Assembly: GCF_006970445.1 (NCBI RefSeq)
Contig: NZ_CP033877.1
Span: 2,302,750 to 2,366,749 of the forward strand
DNA: 64,000 bases
Source of the DNA: Stenotrophomonas maltophilia
GTDB lineage: Bacteria; Pseudomonadota; Gammaproteobacteria; Xanthomonadales; Xanthomonadaceae
Direction of reading: 5' to 3'
This document shows, piece after piece, positions 31,569 to 40,385 of this stretch. A model generated the notes under the pieces. It was not told the origin of the DNA. It ran no database searches and saw nothing but the letters and a program-made list of their open reading frames with translations. The number at the start of each line of letters is the position of its first letter. The stretch's first letter is position 1. The translations under genes and the position numbers were made by a program.

Positions 31569-33518
31569 TCACTCCGCCGCCAGCGCCTGGATCGGATCCA
31601 GCTGCGCCGCGCTGCGTGCCGGGAAATAGCCGAAGCCGAGCCCGATCGCAGACGAGCATGCCAACGCCGCCAGCACCGGCCCCACCGTGAACAGGAATGG
31701 CACACCCAGCGACAACAGGCTGGACAGCGCCCCCACCCCGAACGCGAACAGCACCCCCAGCACGCCACCGAACAGGCAGATCAGCACGGCCTCGATCAGG
31801 AACTGGCGCAGGATGTCGCCCTGCCGCGCGCCCACCGCCAGCCGCACGCCGATCTCGCGCACGCGCTCCTTCACCGAGACCAGCATGATGTTCATCACCC
31901 CCACCCCGCCGACCACCAGCGCCACGGCGGCAATGGCAGAGACCAGCGCGGCCATGGTCTGGCTGGATTTCATCACCGCCTTGCGGATCTGGTCGGCGTT
32001 GTAGATGAAGAAATCGCGGCGGCCATGCAGGCGCTCCAGCTCGGCGCCCAGCGAGGCCTCGGCGGCATTGGTGGGTACGTTGTCGCGTACGCGCACGGTG
32101 ATGCTCTCCAGCCGCTGGCTGCCCAGCAGCCGCGAAGCCGCCGAGGTGTACGGCACGTAGACCGTGGGGGTTGCACCACCCGCGAACGCATTGGCCCCGA
32201 CCACACCGATCACCTCCACCGGCATGCCGCCCAGCAGCACCGTGCTGCCGATCGGGCTGCCGCTGAACAGCGCTTTGGCGGCCTTCTGATCGACCACACC
32301 TACTGCTCGATGTGCATCCACTTCGGCGTCGGTGAAGAAGCGGCCAGCCTTCAGTCGCAGCCCACGCACGCGCGGCATGTCGGCCCCTACGCCCAGCACC
32401 TGGGTGTTGGCACGCCGGTTGCCCTGCAGCGCCGCCACCGATCCGCTCAGGTTCGGGCTTACGCTGTCCACGTAACTCAACGCCGCAAGATGGTCCGCGT
32501 CGCCCACCACCAGTGTCTCGATCTCCGCCGAGCGGGGGTCGCCGAAATCGGCGCCCGGGAAGATCTCCAGCGTACTGGCACCCAGTTCGTTGATCTGCGA
32601 CTCGACCTGCGCCTGTGCGCCCTTGCCCAACGCAACCACGGTCACTACCGCCGCGACACCGATGATGATGCCGAGCATGGTCAGCAGTGTGCGCAGGCGA
32701 TGGGCCAGCATCGAGCGCACGGCCATGCGCGCGGCTTCGCGGACTGCATCAATGCGTGCGCGGCGCTCGGTGACCGGCGACGCGCCGCGTTCGGTCGCGC
32801 GCCCCGAAGTCGCAGCACGCAATCCTGGCTCGGCGCGGTCGGCCACCACCCGGCCGTCGGCGATCTCGATCACCCGCGCCGCGTTGGCGGCGATCGCCGC
32901 ATCATGCGTGACCAGGATCACCGTGTGGCCCTGCGCATGCAGGCGCTTCAGCTCGGCCATCACCTGCTGGCCACTGGCGTGATCCAGCGCGCCGGTCGGC
33001 TCATCGGCCAGCACGATCGCGCCGCCGTTCATCAGCGAACGGGCAATGGACACGCGCTGCTGCTGGCCACCGGACAGCTGGCTCGGCCGGTTCCCGGTGC
33101 GTTCGCCCAACCCCAGTGTCTCCAGCAGCGTGCGTGCGCGCGCATTACGTGTCTCTGCGTCCACGCCCGCATAGACCGCCGGCAGCGCCACGTTCTCGGT
33201 GGCACTCAGGTTCTCCATCAGGTTGTAGCGTTGGAAGATGAACCCGAAATGCTCACGGCGCAGCCGTGCCAGCGCGTCCGGCGCCATCTGCTCGGTGGCC
33301 TCGCCGTTCACGCGGTAGCTGCCCTCGGTCGGCCGGTCCAGGCAACCCAGGATGTTCATCAGTGTGGACTTGCCCGAGCCCGAGGGGCCGATGATGGCGA
33401 TGAACTCACCGGCGTCGATGCGCAGCGAGACCTCCTTCAGCACCACCACTTCACCGGCGGCCGAGCGATAGGCGCGCGATACGCCATGCAGTTCCAGCAG
33501 TGCGTCGGCCATGCTCAC
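31569..33518 (-). CDS. macB: MacB-type ABC efflux transporter (ATPase-permease fusion)
   Basis: 649 residues from a GTG start that overlaps the macA stop; an ATG six bases downstream is also possible. The ATPase domain has Walker [10 protein letters not shown], signature LSGGQQQR and Walker [13 protein letters not shown]. After a linker comes the MacB membrane part with one helix ([24 protein letters not shown]), a periplasmic domain and three C-terminal helices ([25 protein letters not shown]). MacB with MacA exports macrolides, peptides or other substrates through an outer-membrane channel. No tolC-like gene is nearby. Confidence 0.9.
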   Translation of the reverse strand: MSMADALLELHGVSRAYRSAAGEVVVLKEVSLRIDAGEFIAIIGPSGSGKSTLMNILGCLDRPTEGSYRVNGEATEQMAPDALARLRREHFGFIFQRYNLMENLSATENVALPAVYAGVDAETRNARARTLLETLGLGERTGNRPSQLSGGQQQRVSIARSLMNGGAIVLADEPTGALDHASGQQVMAELKRLHAQGHTVILVTHDAAIAANAARVIEIADGRVVADRAEPGLRAATSGRATERGASPVTERRARIDAVREAARMAVRSMLAHRLRTLLTMLGIIIGVAAVVTVVALGKGAQAQVESQINELGASTLEIFPGADFGDPRSAEIETLVVGDADHLAALSYVDSVSPNLSGSVAALQGNRRANTQVLGVGADMPRVRGLRLKAGRFFTDAEVDAHRAVGVVDQKAAKALFSGSPIGSTVLLGGMPVEVIGVVGANAFAGGATPTVYVPYTSAASRLLGSQRLESITVRVRDNVPTNAAEASLGAELERLHGRRDFFIYNADQIRKAVMKSSQTMAALVSAIAAVALVVGGVGVMNIMLVSVKERVREIGVRLAVGARQGDILRQFLIEAVLICLFGGVLGVLFAFGVGALSSLLSLGVPFLFTVGPVLAALACSSAIGLGFGYFPARSAAQLDPIQALAAE

Positions 33519-34696
33519 ATCCCCAGCAGGCTGGTGGGTTCGGTGTCGTTGCCGCTCGGTGCCTGGCCAACCACCACGTTCTCGCCGGCCTTGAGGCCGG
33601 ACAGGATCTGCACAGCGGTGGCGGTACGCAGCCCGGTGGTCACTGCGCGCTCGCGGGCACGGCCTTTCGCATCGACCACCTGCACGGTTGCGCCGTTGCC
33701 GTTCTTGTCGTCGGACTCGCCCAGCGCGATCAGCGGCACCTGCAGTGCATTGGCCACGCGTGCCAGCTGGATCGTCACTTTCACCGTCATCGAAGGCTTC
33801 AGCTTCAGGCCGGGATTGGCCACATCGAACAGGCCGGCGTAGTACACCGCCTTCGGCGTCTGCGCCGATCCACCGCTGCTGCCACTGGCCGCGTCGGCAA
33901 TCGACGACGGCGCGGGCTCAAGCTGCTGCAGGTGCGATTCATAGCGGCGGCCGCTCGGCCCCAACGTCGAGAACCACAACGGCTGGCCGGGTGCGATCAG
34001 TTCCACGTCGGCCTCGGCGATCTCGGCGCGTACGGTCATCGTGTCCATCTGTGCCAGCATCACGATGGTCGGCGTGGTCTGCATCGAGTTCAGCGTCTGC
34101 CCCGCCTTGGTGACGATGGCCACGATATAGCCCTCGGACGGCGAGACGATACGGGTGTAGCCGAGGTTGATACGGGCGGTTTCCACCTGGGTCACCGCCT
34201 GGTCGATCTGCGCCTGCAACGCGGCGGCCTCCGCGCGCGCCGCATCGCGCGCCACACGGGCCGCTTCGAAGCCTTCCTGCGAGACCAGCCGCGATGCCAC
34301 CAGCTGCGACTGGCGCTCGTACGTGCGAAGGGCCTGGCTGTAACGCGCCTGGCTGGCCGCGTGCTGGGCACGCAGTGTGTTGGTGGCTGCTTCGGCACTA
34401 CGCAGGGCAATGCGCTGCGGCTGTGAATCCACTTCGGCAATCAGGTCGCCGGCCTGTACGTGCTGGCCCAGCACTACATGCAGGCGCTTCACCTGCCCCG
34501 AGACCTGCGCGCCCACGGCCACCAGCTCCTTCGGATTGACCCGGCCGACCGCCTGCACGGTCTTCTCCAGATCGGCGACCCTTGCCGGTGCGGTGATCAA
34601 CGCGGCATCATCGCTCTCGGCAAATGCCCACCAGCTGCCGCCGCCGGCAATAACGGCCAGCGTTGCGGCAATGATCCAGGTCCTGCGGTTGTTCAT
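33515..34696 (-). CDS. macA: MacA-type periplasmic adaptor
   Basis: 393 residues from the ATG at 34696. An N-terminal anchor (RTWIIAATLAVIAGGGSWWAFA) is followed by lipoyl and coiled-coil regions (TAPARVADLEKTVQAVGRVNPKELVAVGAQVSGQV; later SQARYSQALRTYERQSQLVASRLVSQEG) and beta-barrel domains. It is the membrane-fusion partner of MacB. Upstream, four TGGA-type repeats at 11-bp spacing (34764-34801) mark a response-regulator site. Confidence 0.88.
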   Translation of the reverse strand: MNNRRTWIIAATLAVIAGGGSWWAFAESDDAALITAPARVADLEKTVQAVGRVNPKELVAVGAQVSGQVKRLHVVLGQHVQAGDLIAEVDSQPQRIALRSAEAATNTLRAQHAASQARYSQALRTYERQSQLVASRLVSQEGFEAARVARDAARAEAAALQAQIDQAVTQVETARINLGYTRIVSPSEGYIVAIVTKAGQTLNSMQTTPTIVMLAQMDTMTVRAEIAEADVELIAPGQPLWFSTLGPSGRRYESHLQQLEPAPSSIADAASGSSGGSAQTPKAVYYAGLFDVANPGLKLKPSMTVKVTIQLARVANALQVPLIALGESDDKNGNGATVQVVDAKGRARERAVTTGLRTATAVQILSGLKAGENVVVGQAPSGNDTEPTSLLGM

Positions 34697-34763
34697 CGAA
34701 ACTTCCGGGGCTGCGTGCAGTCGCCCGGTGCGACCGCCAGGGCCGCAGTCTGGAAGCCGCAGG

Positions 34764-34801
34764 TGGATGTTTCTTGGAGCCATTGTGGAGATTGGATGGA
34801 G
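34764..34801 (-). promoter_or_regulatory. 11-bp-spaced CTCCA repeat array upstream of macAB
   Basis: Read on the minus strand, CTCCA occurs at 34797-34801, 34786-34790 and 34775-34779, with a degenerate ATCCA at 34764-34768. Every step is exactly 11 bp. Direct repeats at 11 bp are the typical binding pattern of OmpR/PhoB-family regulators. Confidence 0.7.
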
Positions 34802-34850
34802 ACGCGACCGCCGTTCAGGCACCGCGTCGGCAGCTGAATCCAGAGCGTGG

Positions 34851-34888
34851 CTCCACGCAATCTCGACACAATCTCGACCGAGTCTCCA
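34851..34888 (+). promoter_or_regulatory. 11-bp-spaced CTCCA repeat array upstream of the two-component operon
   Basis: CTCCA at 34851, CTCGA at 34862, CTCGA at 34873 and CTCCA at 34884, exactly 11 bp apart. It faces the membrane-protein/response-regulator/kinase operon that starts near 34934. Confidence 0.7.
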
Positions 34889-34933
34889 TCAACGGGCGCT
34901 AGCCTCGTCGGCCTCGCCGACTGCCTGCCCACC

Positions 34934-35500
34934 GTGACCCGCCCCTATCCCGAGCTGCCCCCGATTGATGTGCGCCGCGCCTACCTGGCCTGGTGTGCGC
35001 CCTCGCCCTGGTGGCTGGCGCTGGTGATGGCATCGACCACCGCCTGGCTGCTGGCCAGCCAGCATCCGATGCCCCCACTGCTGACGGGCCTCGGCGCCGC
35101 CGCGCTGGGCTGGTTCCGCAGCGATGGCCCCGGCCATGCCACCCGCGCGGGAACAGCGGCCTCGCTGCTGCTCATCGGGCTGGCGATGGTGTCCGCCACG
35201 GCCTCCGGCTCCCATGCCACGCTGCCGCTGCTGCTCGCGGTGACAGCGCTACTGCTGGTTGCCCTGCTGGCGCTGCGGCTGCGCGCCATCATCGCCATGG
35301 CGGCGCGCCTGCAGGCACGGGTGGATGCCACCCCGATGGCGTGCCGATGGACCCACCTGCCGGCAGCGCTCTCCACGCTGATGGTGCAGCGGCTGCGCAG
35401 CGTGGATCCGGTGGAGCCGTCCCTGCATCGCACGCTGGTGCTGGCCACACTGGCCTGGGCAGCCAACGAGGAAGCACAGGCCATGGAACGCCGACGATGA
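34934..35500 (+). CDS. Membrane protein upstream of a two-component system, unknown function
   Basis: 188 residues from GTG 34934 (an ATG at 34847 is less likely since it overlaps the repeat array). Three or four hydrophobic helices are visible (WWLALVMASTTAWLLA, AGTAASLLLIGLAMVSA, LPLLLAVTALLLVALLALRL). No motif is recognised. Its stop overlaps the ATG of the response regulator (ATGA), so it may act with the kinase or sense the same signal. Confidence 0.65.
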   Translation: MTRPYPELPPIDVRRAYLAWCAPSPWWLALVMASTTAWLLASQHPMPPLLTGLGAAALGWFRSDGPGHATRAGTAASLLLIGLAMVSATASGSHATLPLLLAVTALLLVALLALRLRAIIAMAARLQARVDATPMACRWTHLPAALSTLMVQRLRSVDPVEPSLHRTLVLATLAWAANEEAQAMERRR

Positions 35501-36270
35501 CCCTGCCGTTGATGCCGAACCTGCCCGCTCCCTCTTTGAACCCGTGCCACCCGATGAAACACGATCTCCGTAGCCGACCGGCTCCCCTGGTCCTGATTGC
35601 CGAAGACGAGGGCGAAATCGCCGATATCCTCGGCGCCTACCTGGCCCGCTCCGGACTGCGCAGCGCCCGCGCCGCCGACGGCGAAGCGGCCCTGGCCAGC
35701 CACCGCCAACTGCGCCCGGACCTGGTGCTGCTGGATGTGCAGATGCCCAAGCTGGATGGCTGGCAGGTGCTGAGCGAACTGCGGCGGCGCGGTAACACCC
35801 CGGTGATCATGCTCACCGCGCTCGACCAGGACGTGGACAAGCTGACCGGCCTGCGCGTCGGCGCCGACGACTACGTGGCCAAGCCGTTCAATCCCGCTGA
35901 AATCGTTGCGCGCATCCAGGCCGTGCTGCGCCGCAGTGCTCGCGCCGTCGTCGAAGAACCCAACGGATTGATCCGCCAGGGCCCGTTCGAGATCGACCTG
36001 CGCAGCCACGAGGTAACGGTCCGCAACGGCGAGCAGGTGCACGCGCTGAACTTCACCCTCACCGAGTTCCGGCTGCTGGTGCACATGGCACGCGCGCCGC
36101 GCCAGGTGCATGCGCGGGTGGACCTGCTGCACGCCTGCCTGCCCGAAGGCGATGCGCAGGAACGTACCGTCGACAGCCATGTCAGCAAACTACGGCGCAA
36201 GCTGGAGGATGTGGGCGTGATCGGCATTCCCGCCACCATCCGCGGCGTCGGCTACCGTTTCCTGGACTGA
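35497..36270 (+). CDS. OmpR-family response regulator
   Basis: 257 residues from the ATG coupled to the upstream stop; an internal ATG at 35554 gives a 238-residue protein closer to family length. Receiver domain: LIAEDEGE acidic pocket, LLDVQMPKLDGWQVL phosphoacceptor Asp, KPFNP lysine. The C-terminal winged helix has VRNGEQVHALNFTLTEFRLLVHMA and RTVDSHVSKLRRKLED...IRGVGYRF. The sequence resembles BaeR/AdeR-type regulators of efflux. Probable ligand of the three CTCCA arrays around it. The kinase follows immediately. Confidence 0.9.
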   Translation: MTLPLMPNLPAPSLNPCHPMKHDLRSRPAPLVLIAEDEGEIADILGAYLARSGLRSARAADGEAALASHRQLRPDLVLLDVQMPKLDGWQVLSELRRRGNTPVIMLTALDQDVDKLTGLRVGADDYVAKPFNPAEIVARIQAVLRRSARAVVEEPNGLIRQGPFEIDLRSHEVTVRNGEQVHALNFTLTEFRLLVHMARAPRQVHARVDLLHACLPEGDAQERTVDSHVSKLRRKLEDVGVIGIPATIRGVGYRFLD

Positions 36271-37350
36271 ATGATGAATCCCAAAGGCAAGAGCATCGGA
36301 CGCCAGATCACGCTGTCCATCACGGTGGCCTCGCTGTGTTCGACGGTGCTGTCGATCAGCGGCTTCTACCTGTTCTACTACCTGATGGAGGTGTTCTACC
36401 CGCGCTGGTATGACGAGCCGGAAACGATCATGCCATCGGGGCTGGAGTGGCTGTGGATCGGCTTGACCGCCTCCGTTGTCGTCATCTTCGCCACGCTGGT
36501 CGCCTCGCGCCTGACCCGCCGCATCATTACCCCGTTGAACTCGGTGGCCGAAAGCCTGCGCCGGGTCGCCAGCGGTGATCTGGAGGCACGTGCACGCGGC
36601 GGCGATACCTCGATGACCGAAGCGGCCACGCTGGTCAGCGACTTCAACTCCATGGCCGAGCGGCTGAACCGGATGTCCGAGAACCGGGTGTTCTGGAACG
36701 CCGCGATCGCGCACGAACTGCGCACGCCGATGACCATCCTGCGCGGCCGCCTGCAGGGCATTGCCGAAGGGGTATTCGAGCCCGGGCCGGAGCAGTTCAA
36801 CAGCATGCTCACCCAGCTGGAAGGCCTGACCCGGATCATCGAGGACCTGCGCGTGGTCAGCCTGGCAGAGAGTGGTCATCTGGATCTTCGCCTGCAGCGC
36901 AGCGATGTCAGCGTGCAGGTGGCCGCGGTGGTGGAAGCCATGTCCGAAGCGCTGACCGAAAGCGGCTTCTCGGTGACCTTGGATGCGCGCCCGTCACTGG
37001 CCGACTGCGATCCCGCACGCATCCGCCAGGCCGTGCTGGCACTGCTGGAGAACGCGCGGCGGCATGCCATTCCGTGCCCGCTGCGAGTGGCCGTCACCCT
37101 GGCCGAAGGCCATTGCACCGTAGCGGTGGAGGACGGCGGCCCCGGCGTGCCGGACGAGCTGCGCGACAGCATCTTCGAGGCCTTCCAGCGCACCGATGTC
37201 TCGCGTTCCCGGCAGAGCGGTGGCTCCGGGTTGGGCCTGGCGGTGGTGCGTGCGATTGCCGTGGCCCATCACGGAACAGCGCAGTGCCGCGCCACCGAGC
37301 GAGGTGGAAGTTCATTTGAAATCCGCTGGCCGGTGCATGCGCGTCGTTGA
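36271..37350 (+). CDS. Sensor histidine kinase (HAMP-HisKA-HATPase)
   Basis: 359 residues. Two membrane helices (about 10-40 and 60-80) flank a very short periplasmic loop. A HAMP domain follows, then a HisKA box with IAHELRTPMTILRGRL (phosphorylated His) and an ATPase domain with LLENARRHA (N box), DGGPGVPDE (G1) and GGSGLGLAVVRAIA (G2). It begins right after the response-regulator stop and must be its partner. Confidence 0.9.
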   Translation: MMNPKGKSIGRQITLSITVASLCSTVLSISGFYLFYYLMEVFYPRWYDEPETIMPSGLEWLWIGLTASVVVIFATLVASRLTRRIITPLNSVAESLRRVASGDLEARARGGDTSMTEAATLVSDFNSMAERLNRMSENRVFWNAAIAHELRTPMTILRGRLQGIAEGVFEPGPEQFNSMLTQLEGLTRIIEDLRVVSLAESGHLDLRLQRSDVSVQVAAVVEAMSEALTESGFSVTLDARPSLADCDPARIRQAVLALLENARRHAIPCPLRVAVTLAEGHCTVAVEDGGPGVPDELRDSIFEAFQRTDVSRSRQSGGSGLGLAVVRAIAVAHHGTAQCRATERGGSSFEIRWPVHARR

Positions 37351-37380
37351 GGGCGCAAGGTTGCGGCAGACGCTGCTCTG

Positions 37381-37402
37381 GTAGCGGCCCACCTTGGTGG
37401 GC
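37381..37402 (+). repeat. SMAG/GTAG palindromic repeat (single unit)
   Basis: GTAG at 37381 followed by the stem GCCCACC-TT-GGTGGGC (37387-37402). It lies between the sensor kinase and the ABC membrane protein, 30 bp after the kinase stop. Confidence 0.7.
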
Positions 37403-37429
37403 ATTCGCATCGCTGAACGGCGCCGATTT

Positions 37430-37467
37430 CTCCACGCAATCTCCATCGTCCCTCCATGCCCGCTCCA
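37430..37467 (+). promoter_or_regulatory. 11-bp-spaced CTCCA repeat array upstream of the orphan ABC membrane gene
   Basis: CTCCA occurs at 37430, 37441, 37452 and 37463, four perfect copies at exactly 11 bp. It is the best of the three arrays in this region and lies 84 bp upstream of the next start codon. Confidence 0.75.
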
Positions 37468-37550
37468 AAGGGCTGCAGATACTGGGCGTGACCAGGGAGG
37501 CGGCAGGTATCCAGCCCCCTGCCCTGTCTCCACTTTGCCCAGGCATCCCC

Positions 37551-38477
37551 ATGAAACACCCCCACGATCCGGCGGCCGCCGCCGGTAGCATCGGCCAGCA
37601 GAACGCGGCCGCCACCCTCAAGGCCATCCTGCGCACCTACCCGTGGCAGCTCACCGGCACGTTCTCGCTGGTGGCGCTGGAGAACGCGCTCCTGCTGGCG
37701 TATCCGCTGTTTGCCGGCTTCGCGGTGGACGCGATCATCCGCGGCGACATCGGCCACGCCATCTCCTACGCCGGCGTGGTGCTGCTGTTCTGGCTGGTCG
37801 GTGCCGCGCGCCGTGCGGTCGATACCCGCACCTTTACCCGCATCTATGCCGACCTGGCGGTGAACGTGGTGCAGGCACAGCGCAGGCTGGGCCACGCCAC
37901 CTCCACCTCGGCCGCACGCGTGGTGCTGGCCCGCGAGTTCGTCGACTTCTTCGAGAAGCACGTGCCGATCATCGCCACCGCGCTGGTATCGATGTTCGGT
38001 GCGGCGGTGATGCTGCTGGTGATCGAACCGCTGGTGGGCGCCGCGAGCCTGATCGCCCTGCTCGGCGCAGTGTTGTTGATGCCGTCGTTCGCACGCCGCA
38101 ACGAGCAGCTGCATGGGCGCCTGAACAACCGGCTGGAACATGAAATCCGACTGGTCGACCGGGTCAGCCCCTCGGTGTTGCGTCGCCACTACACCACGCT
38201 GTCGCGGCTGCGCATCCTGCTGTCTGATCGCGAAGCCGGTGCCTTCGTGGTGGTGGGTGCGGCGGCAGCGGTGTTGTTCGCGCTGACCATCGGCCGACTC
38301 GCCACCACCGACAGTGTGACGCCGGGTCATGTGTACGCGGTGATGACCTATCTTTGGACGTTCGTCGGCAGCCTGGACGATGCACCATCGATGGTGGATC
38401 AGCTGGCGCGCTTGAAGGACATCGGCCGCCGCGTCAGCCCTGGCATGGAAGATGCGGAGCGCAAGGACGACGCTTGA
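37551..38477 (+). CDS. ABC-transporter six-helix membrane domain protein without ATPase
   Basis: 308 residues from ATG 37551. Helices include LTGTFSLVALENALLLAYPLFAGFAVDAI, AISYAGVVLLFWLVGA, IIATALVSMFGAAVMLLVI and AGAFVVVGAAAAVLFALTIGRL, the usual six-span type-I exporter fold. R-V-S-P-S-V-L-R-R and the C-terminal VGSLDDAPSMVDQLARLKDIGRRV match the end of the membrane domain. No Walker A or signature motif is present, and no ATPase gene adjoins it. It may pair with an ATPase elsewhere or be a regulator. Confidence 0.78.
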   Translation: MKHPHDPAAAAGSIGQQNAAATLKAILRTYPWQLTGTFSLVALENALLLAYPLFAGFAVDAIIRGDIGHAISYAGVVLLFWLVGAARRAVDTRTFTRIYADLAVNVVQAQRRLGHATSTSAARVVLAREFVDFFEKHVPIIATALVSMFGAAVMLLVIEPLVGAASLIALLGAVLLMPSFARRNEQLHGRLNNRLEHEIRLVDRVSPSVLRRHYTTLSRLRILLSDREAGAFVVVGAAAAVLFALTIGRLATTDSVTPGHVYAVMTYLWTFVGSLDDAPSMVDQLARLKDIGRRVSPGMEDAERKDDA

Positions 38478-38480
38478 CCG

Positions 38481-38540
38481 GTAGATGCCCACCTTGGTGG
38501 GCAACGATGTATCGCGGCGCCAACCAAGGTTGGCGACTAC
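38481..38540 (+). repeat. SMAG/GTAG repeat dimer
   Basis: GTAG at 38481 and CTAC at 38537-38540 delimit two stems: GCCCACC-TT-GGTGGGC and GCCAACC-AA-GGTTGGC. A decayed third unit (GCCAACC-AGGA-TTGGC) continues to about 38575. It separates the ABC membrane gene from the convergent TetR gene. Confidence 0.8.
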
Positions 38541-38570
38541 CGGGGCAACGTTGCCAACCAGGATTGGCGG

Positions 38571-39185
38571 TTACCTCGCGCCTGCCGTGCGCCCGCACAT
38601 CGTCAATGCACCGATGATCAACGCCTCCATGCTGCGGTCGAACTCGGCCTGCTGTGCCTTCCTGTCCAGTGGCCGCCGCAACGTATCGACCACCGCATTC
38701 CGCGAATACACGGTGTCGGCCAACGCCACGGCGTGATAGGCCACGGTCGACAGCAGCCACGCCGCCTGCTCCAGCGGCAGACCATGCACGCGGCTGAATT
38801 CGGCATGGTGGCGCTGGATGCGCGCCAGCATCTCCGGTGTCTTCGCGCCGTGGCTGACCAGGAACGGCGCCAGCCCAGGATTACCGTCCACCAGCGTCCG
38901 CAATGAACACTGGAACGCACGCAGATCCTCCTCGATGCTGCGCTGGCCAGCGGCTTCGAGCGACGGTGCCTGCCAACGCTCGAAGATCGCCTCGGCCACC
39001 AGCTCGCGCAGTGCCGCCAGATTCGCCACATGCTTGTACAGCGCGATGTGGCTGACCCCCAGCGCCGCCGCCACGCCCACGAAGCTCAGCCCCGGCAGCG
39101 TCATGGCAATGCCGGCGTCGGCGATGCGCTCGCGGGTGATGCTGGGCGGCCGCCCACGGGCAGCGGTCTTTTTCGGTGCAGCCAT
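38571..39185 (-). CDS. TetR-family repressor of the first siderophore module
   Basis: 204 residues from the ATG at 39185, with AGGAG upstream. Helix-turn-helix region: ITRERIADAGIAMTLPGLSFVGVAAALGVSHIALYKHVANLAAL. It is a paralogue of the repressor at 46052-46636 (same RGRPP(S/T)IT start and shared LYK-x-VANL-x-AL recognition part). Divergent from the siderophore-interacting protein gene; the operator at 39301-39321 lies between. Confidence 0.88.
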   Translation of the reverse strand: MAAPKKTAARGRPPSITRERIADAGIAMTLPGLSFVGVAAALGVSHIALYKHVANLAALRELVAEAIFERWQAPSLEAAGQRSIEEDLRAFQCSLRTLVDGNPGLAPFLVSHGAKTPEMLARIQRHHAEFSRVHGLPLEQAAWLLSTVAYHAVALADTVYSRNAVVDTLRRPLDRKAQQAEFDRSMEALIIGALTMCGRTAGAR

Positions 39186-39300
39186 GCGGTAACGGCTCCT
39201 GCGCGGTGCGCGGGCAAGGGCTGTCATGGTGGTGCGCAGCGATGCAGTGGTCAACGCATCCTGCGGCCGCTGGACAGGCCGGGTTGCGGCGCGATCAATT

Positions 39301-39321
39301 TAGTTTACTATGATGTAACTA
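39301..39321. promoter_or_regulatory. Operator TTTAGTTTA...AACTAATTCG of siderophore module 1
   Basis: TAGTT (39301-39305) and AACTA (39317-39321) form an inverted repeat within flanks TTTAGTTTA and AACTAATTCG. The same flanks occur at 46686-46710 in front of the second TetR/receptor pair, with a spacer one base shorter. A shared operator for two paralogous TetR proteins is the simplest reading. Confidence 0.7.
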
Positions 39322-39353
39322 ATTCGCATCTGCAGTGTCCAGGATCGTTGTCG

Positions 39354-40190
39354 ATGTCCGCGTCCCCCACTTCCATCACCCCGGCCGGGCCGCTGCGTGG
39401 CGCCGACCACGATCGTGGCCTGCAGGCGCTGCAGGTCCAGGTGGTCGCGGTTGCGCAGCCGTGCGCCAGCGTGCTGCGCCTCGTGGTCCAGCTGCCGGAA
39501 CAGGCAGACACCGCATCCTGGCAGCGTGCCAACACGGCCGTGCGCATCCAGCTGGGCGCCGCGTTCGGCGATGTGTCACGGATCTACACCGTGCGCAGCG
39601 TCGATACGGCCACCCGTCAGTTCACTCTGGACGTGGTGCTGCATGAGGCACCGGGGCCGATGCTGGCCTGGGTGCGTGCGCTGCGCTGCGGTGATGCCTT
39701 CGATCTCACCGGGCCGCGCCCCCATCTGCAGGTACCGCATCGCGAAGGCACCTGCGCCCTGCTGTTCGCCGACCAAAGCGCCATTCCTGCCCTGTTTGCG
39801 CTGCTGCAGCAGTGGCCCACCGGCCTGCAGGCGCAGGCCTGGATCGCCTCGGATGATGCTTTCCCGGTAGACGAACTGCCCGCCATCGAAGGCGTTTGTG
39901 TGCACCGCCTCGCCATCGGTCACGCGCCGTTGCTGCAACAGGCGCGCCAACTGCGGCCGGAGCCCGGCAGCACGGTCTGGGCGGCCGGCGAGCGCGAGGA
40001 GATGCGCGCCCTGCGCCGCCACTTCATCGACACGGTCGGCCTGCCGCGCACCGATGTTGCCGTGGCCGGCTACTGGAAGCGTGGCGAGACCACCACCGAG
40101 ACCGACCAGCGTCGCCGCCGCAATTACGAGCGCGTGCTGGCGCGCGGCGGTGGCCTGCAGGACCTCGACGACCTCGCCGACGATATCTGA
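39354..40190 (+). CDS. Siderophore-interacting protein (ferric-siderophore reductase)
   Basis: 278 residues. It has the FAD-binding motif SRIYTVRS and the C-terminal hallmark AVAGYWKRG(E), typical of the SIP family (ViuB/YqjH type). These cytoplasmic enzymes reduce ferric siderophores to release iron. The start ATG 39354 is 33 bp after the operator. The gene precedes a TonB siderophore receptor. Confidence 0.9.
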   Translation: MSASPTSITPAGPLRGADHDRGLQALQVQVVAVAQPCASVLRLVVQLPEQADTASWQRANTAVRIQLGAAFGDVSRIYTVRSVDTATRQFTLDVVLHEAPGPMLAWVRALRCGDAFDLTGPRPHLQVPHREGTCALLFADQSAIPALFALLQQWPTGLQAQAWIASDDAFPVDELPAIEGVCVHRLAIGHAPLLQQARQLRPEPGSTVWAAGEREEMRALRRHFIDTVGLPRTDVAVAGYWKRGETTTETDQRRRRNYERVLARGGGLQDLDDLADDI

Positions 40191-40385
40191 TCCACCCCGC
40201 AGCATCCGCGCCCTGCGCTTCGTTCCACCCAGCCACAGATCGCCCACGCACCTCGCGTGCAGCACTGCCACAGCGGCAGCGCCGTGCCCTCTGCCAGCCA
40301 TTCCACAGCTCGCGTCGTCCTGCCCCTGCAGGTCATCGACGGCGCCGTGCTGGCCGATCGCACGACCCACCACACGAGAACCGCC

